A DNA stretch of 64,000 bases from Monoplex corrugatus. Lineage: Eukaryota > Mollusca > Gastropoda > Littorinimorpha > Ranellidae. Location: contig JAPXFY010000023.1 in assembly GCA_030674185.1 (NCBI GenBank), positions 14,262,186 to 14,326,185 on the forward strand, written 5' to 3'. Numbering within the stretch: the stretch's first letter is position 1; each line of letters begins with the position of its first letter. The translations under genes and the position numbers were made by a program. Below the pieces are notes generated by a model. The model made no database searches. It saw nothing but the letters and a program-made list of their open reading frames with translations, and had not been told where the DNA came from. Positions 57,879 through 64,000 of this stretch are shown one piece after another.

Positions 57879-58050
57879 AGACAGAGAGAGAAAGAAAGAA
57901 ATAATGTAAAGAGGTGTCTATGGGATGGATGAATCCATGAAGTCATATTGGCATTGTACCATATAAGGTATCATCATACGATTTAACGAGTAACAGAAAA
58001 GCATTCAGAACTTTAGAACAGTCAGGCTTCATCAGTTTGTGCAGGGTGTG
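57659..58050 (+). repeat. Dispersed repeat R5, copy 2, with GT microsatellite
   Basis: Colinear with 54885-55110, but with a (GT)n block of about 60 bp (57812-57877) and extra A run in the middle. Confidence 0.7.
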
Positions 58051-58486
58051 TGTGTGTGTTGTGTGTGTGTAGATATATGTATTTGCGTGCGTATGTGTGT
58101 GTATGTGTGCTACGAGCTTGTAGGTGCCTGTGCTGGCGTATGCTAAATCATCTGCTATTGTCTGGTGGGGTTAGGCAGAGAAGAGGACTTTACTATCGAA
58201 GTAAAAGCGGTGTGACGTGATCTCTTTGATTAGCTATGTGCGCCGGGTGTAAGTGGCCATCTGTCGCTACTATGGTGTACACACTCTGTCAAGAGCAGTT
58301 GTTGTTTTTTTATTATTATTATTGTTATTATTACTTCTTTTTTGTTTGTTTGTGTTCTGTTTTAGGATCATCGCACTCAGGGAGGTTACCTTTGCGCGCA
58401 CCTTCCCCCCCCCCCCCCGTCCATTTTCTGGGCCACCTTAATGACCACATTTTTCATTACAATGCGATGATGATGATGTCGATGAG
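58051..58486. other. No gene seen
   Basis: GT-rich at 58043-58110, TTA-type microsatellite at 58308-58335 and C12 or so at 58405-58418. The frame at 58236-58631 is interrupted by these and is not supported. Confidence 0.4.
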
Positions 58487-58740
58487 GATGATAGATCATG
58501 ATGCTATGGAGTTCCATCTAGGATTGAGACTGCGTGACAGGGCTGTACTCTACGCTTACTATCATAACATATCCTGGCATCAACCAGGCCCGAGAGATTC
58601 AGACACCTGCGGCGCTGGTCAGAAGATTTGAGCAACACCCTCAGTGATCGCATCCGTGAAGTGGATGAGACTCGACTGTGTGGTCCCAGTTTTCCCAATG
58701 AGCCCACGGCACGCCCAACTCTGGGTAGGAGCCGATTAAC
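58487..58740 (+). repeat. Dispersed repeat R6, copy 2
   Basis: Colinear with 19445-19700. Its first 42 bp (GATGATAGATCATGATGCTA then TGGAGTTCCATCTAGGATTG) align closely to the 46-bp satellite unit at the end of the window. Non-coding. Confidence 0.65.
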
Positions 58741-59445
58741 TCTTGTCAATGGTTTGCTGTTGGTGTTACTGCTGCATAACTAGGGAACTTTGATACGTAT
58801 ATTCTTTTTCTTTTCTATAGTGGGTGGTTGATTTTTCATAATCATATGTTTTAAGCCACCCACACTTCGTTTACACATTTCTTGACCAACTCCGCTGGTG
58901 TTGGTATCTCTCAGGCCTGGTTGACACCTGGATACATTGTTAAAGTAAGAGTAGAGCGAGCACAGCCCTGTCGCGCAGTCTCATCCCGAGATAGAAAGCT
59001 ACAGCGTCATCACTATTGTTGCCAATCTCATCAACAGTAGTGTTAAAAATTGCCTACGCTCTGTTACAATTTGCACTATTTGTGGAGTAATTTTTAACAG
59101 GTTTGGGTTACGTATGTTTTTATGCTTTGTATGTTACATTTGATACTATAACTCTCAGATATTTAAAGCTATGGACGGTCTCAAGTTTCTTGTTGTCTAT
59201 GGCCTTGAATGGAACATCATTCTGCGGAAAGCTGAGGACCGTGAGGAGTGGAAGAAGTTGGTTGCAAGATCTTCGGTGGTGCCCCAACGGTCAACCAGAC
59301 TACGGGATTTGAATTGAAATGTTACATTTATTGGATGTGAATGAAATTCTTAACAAACTTTCAAGAAGACAATCGACCTATCTGTTCAGAAAAGTTGGGG
59401 CAGCTTTTGATGGAAACATCACTACCACCTCCCGTCTCCCCTACT
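58741..59445. other. No gene seen
   Basis: Nothing recognised; short frames at 59103-59312 have no domain. Confidence 0.4.
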
Positions 59446-59449
59446 TTAA

Positions 59450-59629
59450 CCCTTTGGCTCCCTCACTATATCCACCAACCGCAAAAACACGCTTTGATTC
59501 CCACCCTATCCACCAGCATCCTGCAGGAAGCTGATGGACAGGGTGAGGGAGTCAAAGGGTTAACTTTTTGCTTTGCTAAAATGGTTGACAATGCAGGATG
59601 CTGGTGGACAGGGTGCGGGAGTCGAAGGG
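59450..59629. mobile_element. TTAA foldback element
   Basis: TTAA at 59446-59449 and 59630-59633. Begins CCCTTTGGCTCCCTCAC and ends GCGGGAGTCGAAGGG. It holds the inner palindrome CAGCATCCTGCAGGAAGCTG and an internal TTAA at 59559-59562. Confidence 0.75.
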
Positions 59630-59633
59630 TTAA

Positions 59634-60261
59634 ACCTGACTTTCACCCCTTCATTGTTTTTGAGGCAATAAGAAATAAGCCGCATTCAACAATAATAATA
59701 ATAATGATAATAATAACAACAACTATAGTGGGCAAATTAATAGAATGACAACAACATCAATAATACATGCAGTGGACAGCATTGTTGCTCCGTCCGCTGA
59801 TATTGGTTTGGTTAATCAATATGCAACAGCTGGAATTACGCTCAGGGACTGTCTGTCAGGACAATGTTTAGAAACAGAGATGGCAGGTACAACATTCTAG
59901 CCGATAACCCGCATAATAAGAACATTATAGTTATCGTTTTCATCTGCAGTCCTTTATACTCCGGCCTCTCTTCTGCCCCGTTTAGCCCTGATATGTCTCT
60001 AGTAGTCGGCTGGGCTATAAGCAATATGAACTGAACTTCTGCCCCGTTACAAGGCAAAATGAAATAAAACAGAAAAAAAAACTAACATGAAAAATTAATA
60101 TGAATTCAGGCCAAGGATCTCCCTTAGACGGGTTTTTCCCCCCCAAGACGCGTGTTTGTATGATATTTACCGTCAAAATTCAAAACGATATCAATGGATT
60201 TTCAGGAATGCCATGTCCCTCAAATTGTATTAAAATCCACTCATAAACAGCCAAGATATGA
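59634..60261. other. No gene; SINE-like 3' end
   Basis: AAT microsatellite at 59690-59715. 59985-60030 (CTGATATGTCTCTAGTAGTC then GGCTGGGCTATAAGCAATAT) repeats the sequence at 28233-28276. Otherwise unique-looking. Confidence 0.5.
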
Positions 60262-60530
60262 GAAGCTCAGTTGGTTTGAGCGTCGGATTCACATGCTAAG
60301 GGTTGTGGGTTCGAATCCCGGGGTGCGCTACATTAAAACTGGCCATCTCACTGTCCCATCTTAACATCATTGTTGTTCTGGTGGAGTCAGTATAGGATTA
60401 GATAAGTCCCCCTTCCCCCACTTCCCTGGGATGGTTATCCCCGTCGGCCATATCATCTGAGGTGGGTGCTGACGTAAAAACTGAACCAAACCAACCAACC
60501 AACCAACCAACCAACCAACCAACCAAAATA
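60262..60530 (+). mobile_element. tRNA-derived SINE
   Basis: The head has an A-box-like AGCTCAGTTGGTTTGAGCGT and a perfect-looking B box within GTTGTGGGTTCGAATCCCGG. A tRNA-unrelated body follows, and the end is GACGTAAAAACTGAACC plus (AACC)n at 60488-60524. The acceptor stem is not closed and the body continues, so it is a SINE rather than a tRNA gene. Confidence 0.7.
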
Positions 60531-60730
60531 TGGGCACTTATTTTTTCACATTCTTAACCACAGGCCTTTTTCAGATGTGGTCCACGTTTTTATCTCCAGC
60601 CTTAATCAACCACCGACACTACAGACCCCAACCTGAGTTCACCACAGGTATGAATGACATTGGAAGAGGAGACCAAACAGAGGTCACCACAAGGTGAAGG
60701 GCAACATGGTAATTGACGATTTCACAGACA

Positions 60731-63700
60731 TTGGGGGATGATAATTATCATGTTATGCAGTTCCATCTAGGGCTGATTGGGGGATGATAATTATCATGTT
60801 ATGCAGTTCCATCTAGGGCTGATTGGGGGATGATAATCATCATGTTATGCAGTTCCATCTAGGGCTGATTGGGGGATGATAATCATCATGTTATGCAGTT
60901 CCATCTAGGGCTGATTGGGGGATGATAATCATCATGTTATGCAGTTCCATCTAGGGCTGATTGGGGGTTGATAATCATCATGTTATGTAGTTCCATCTAG
61001 GGCTGATTGGGGGATGATAATCATCATGTTATGCTGTTCCATCTAGGGCTGATTGGGGGATGATAATCATCATGTTATGTAGTTCCATCTAGGGCTGATT
61101 GGAGGATGATAATCATCATGTTATGTAGTTCCATCTAGGGCTGATTGGGGGATGATAATCATCATGTTATGCAGTTCCATCTAGGGCTGATTGGGGGATG
61201 ATAATTATCATGTTATGCTGTTCCATCTAGGGCTGATTGGGGGATGATAATCATCATGTTATGTAGTTCCATCTAGGGCTGATTGGGGGATGATAATCAT
61301 GTTATGCAGTTCCATCTAGGGCTGATTGGGGGATGATAATCATCATGTTATGTAGTTCCATCTAGGGCTGATTGGGGGATGATAATCATCATGTTATGCT
61401 GTTCCATCTAGGGCTGATTGGGGGATGATAATTATCATGTTATGCTGTTCCATCTAGGGCTGATTGGAGGATGATAATCATCATGTTATGCTGTTCCATC
61501 TAGGGCTGATTGGGGGATGATAATCATCATGTTATGCAGTTCCATCTAGGGCTGATTGGGGATGATAATATCATGTTATGCTGTTCCATCTAGGGCTGAT
61601 TGGGGATGATAATCATCATGTTATGCTGTTCCATCTAGGGCTGATTGGGGATGATAATCATCATGTTATGTAGTTCCATCTAGGGCTGATTGGGGGATGA
61701 TAATTCATCATGTTATGCTGTTCCATCTAGGGCTGATTGGGGATGATAATCATCATGTTATGCTGTTCCATCTAGGGCTGATTGGGGGATGATAATCATC
61801 ATGTTATGCTAGTTCCATCTAGGGCTGATTGGGGGATGATAATCATCATGTTATGTAGTTCCATCTAGGGCTGATTGGGGGATGATAATATCATGTTATG
61901 TAGTTCCATCTAGGGCTGATTGGGGGATGATAATCATCATGTTATGCTGTTCCATCTAGGGCTGATTGGGGGATGATAATCATCATGTTATGCTGTTCCA
62001 TCTAGGGCTGATTGGGGGATGATAATATCATGTTATGCTGTTCCATCTAGGCTGATTGGAGGATGATAATCATCATGTTATGCTGTTCCATCTAGGGCTG
62101 ATTGGGGATGATAATCATCATGTATGCTGTTCCATCTAGGGCTGATTGGGGATGATAATATCATGTTATGTGTTCCATCTAGGGCTGATTGGGGGATGAT
62201 AATATCATGTTATGCTGTTCCATCTAGGGCTGATTGGGGGATGATAATCATCATGTTATGCTGTTCCATCTATGGCTGATTGGGGGATGATAATTATCAT
62301 GTTATGCTGTTCCATCTAGGGCTGATTGGGGGATGATAATCATCATGTTATGTAGTTCCATCTAGGGCTGATTGGGGGATGATAATCATCATGTTATGCG
62401 TTCCATCTAGGGCTGATTGGGGGATGATAATCATCATGTTATGTAGTTCCATCTAGGGCTGATTGGGGGATGATAATCATCATGTTATGCTGTTCCATCT
62501 AGGGCTGATTGGGGGATGATAATTATCATGTTATGCTGTTCCATCTAGGGCTGATTGGAGGATGATAATTATCATGTTATGCTGTTCCATCTAGGGCTGA
62601 TTGGGGGATGATAATCATCATGTTATGCTGTTCCATCTAGGGCTGATTGGAGGATGATAATTATCATGTTATGCTGTTCCATCTAGGGCTGATTGGAGGA
62701 TGATAATTATCATGTTATGCGTTCCATCTAGGGCTGATTGGGGGATGATAATCATCATGTTATGTAGTTCCATCTAGGGCTGATTGGGGGATGATATTAT
62801 CATGTTATGCTGTTCCATCTAGGGCTGATTGGGGGATGATAATCATCATGTTATGTAGTTCATCTAGGGCTGATTGGGGATGATAATATCTGTTATGCGT
62901 TCCATCTAGGGCTGATTGGGGATGATAATCATCATGTTATGTAGTTCCATCTAGGGCTGATTGGGGGATGATAATCATCTGTTATGCTGTTCCATCTAGG
63001 GCTGATTGGGGGATGATAATCATCATGTTATGCTGTTCCATCTAGGGCTGATTGGAGGATGATAATCATCATGTTATGTAGTTCCATCTAGGGCTGATTG
63101 GGGGATGATAATCATCATGTTATGCTGTTCCATCTAGGGCTGATTGGAGGATGATAATCATCATGTTATGCTGTTCCATCTAGGGCTGATTGGGGGATGA
63201 TAATCATCATGTTATGCTGTTCCATCTAGGGCTGATTGGAGGATGATAATCATCATGTTATGTAGTTCCATCTAGGGCTGATTGGGGGATGATAATCATC
63301 ATGTTATGCTGTTCCATCTAGGGCTGATTGGGGGATGATAATCATCATGTTATGTGTTCCATCTAGGGCTGATTGGGGGATGATAATTATCTGTTATGCT
63401 GTTCCATCTAGGGCTGATTGGGGGATGATAATAATCATGTTATGTAGTTCCATCTAGGGCTGATTGGGGGATGATAATAATCATGTTATGTAGTTCCATC
63501 TAGGGCTGATTGGGGGATGATAATAATCATGTTATGCTGTTCCATTAGGGCTGATTGGGGGATGATAATCATCATGTATGCAGTTCCATCTAGGGCTGAT
63601 TGGGGGTTGATAATTATCATGTTATGCTGTTCCATCTAGGGCTGATTGGGGGATGATAATCATCATGTTATGCTGTTCCATCTAGGGCTGATTGGGGGAT

Positions 63701-64000
63701 GATAATCATGTTACGCTGTTCCATCTAGGGCTGATTGGAGGTTGATAATTATCATGTTTGCTGTTCCATCTAGGACTGATTGGGGGATGATAATCATCAT
63801 GTTATGCTGTTCCATCTAGGGCTGATTGGGGGTTGATAATCATGTTATGCTGTTCCATCTAGGGCTGATTGGAGGATGATAATCATCATGTTATGCTGTT
63901 CCATCTAGGGCTGATTGGGGGATGATAATATCATGTTATGCTGTTCCATCTAGGGCTGATTGGGGGATGATAATTATCATGTTATGTAGTTCCATCTAGG
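60731..64000 (+). repeat. 46-bp satellite array, runs off the window end
   Basis: Unit GGGGGATGATAATCATCATG then TTATGCTGTTCCATCTAGGG then CTGATT, 46 bp, repeated roughly 70 times. Variants include AATTATCAT against AATCATCAT, GCAGTTCC, GCTGTTCC or GTAGTTCC, and GGGGGATG against GGAGGATG, plus 1-3 bp deletions. The AATTATCAT variant makes ATGATAATTATCAT, a perfect 14-bp palindrome. No coding frame. Confidence 0.97.

Noticed and set aside
60275..60335. Functional tRNA gene
   Set aside because: A good B box is present, but the acceptor stem is not closed and a SINE body with an (AACC)n tail follows.
60731..64000. CRISPR-like array
   Set aside because: The repeats are contiguous with no unique spacers, and the genome is eukaryotic. 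The same holds for the 44-bp and 18-bp arrays.

Overview
The window is eukaryotic nuclear DNA from an animal. It has spliced genes with GT-AG introns, non-LTR retrotransposons of CR1/L2-like and RTE-like type, tRNA-derived SINE pieces, piggyBac-type TTAA elements and very abundant CA/CT microsatellites. The repeat spectrum and intron-rich layout suggest a lophotrochozoan, most likely a mollusc; this is inference, and no single sequence here proves the taxon. Most of the 64 kb is repeats and only two genes can be supported.

Gene 1 (+ strand) has two visible coding exons, 25212-26569 and 38172-42022, joined across an 11.6-kb phase-2 intron that restores an open frame. It encodes a large low-complexity nuclear-type protein with two CtBP-type motifs, an AT-hook-like patch, four C2H2 zinc fingers, a SUMO-interacting-type motif and several sumoylation consensus sites, so it is probably a transcriptional corepressor or DNA-binding regulator. 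The last exon reads through two frame changes, each equal to one missing base; assembly indels are the simplest explanation. Gene 2 (- strand) lies inside that intron: three exons (32954-33013, 32123-32216, 30553-31638) with matching phases encode an unrecognised protein with a basic coiled-coil-like region and a possible SH3/Tudor-like end. It also carries three one-base frame breaks.

Layout: 1-2.7 kb, retroelement fragments and a CR1/L2-like 3' end; 3.6-6.7 kb, a 44-48 bp minisatellite and a block that looks like an assembly blend; 8.7-9.05 kb, a fossil reverse transcriptase and a tandem duplication; 9.4-14.5 kb, microsatellites; 13.4-23.5 kb, dispersed repeats (called R1, R2, R3 and R6 here), a TIR element, a foldback element and a second CR1/L2-like copy; 24.6-42 kb, gene 1 with TTAA elements, gene 2 and an RTE-like copy in its intron; 44-60 kb, more repeats, three further RTE-like copies and many TTAA foldback elements; 60.7-64 kb, a 46-bp satellite running off the window end.

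The most informative mobile-DNA signals are: a ~540-bp retroposon (R1) present four times, three with target-site duplications; TTAA foldback elements with CCCTTTGACTC ends; a deleted piggyBac element inserted inside an R1 copy that itself sits in a tandem repeat; and a terminal satellite whose unit matches one segment of a dispersed repeat (R6).
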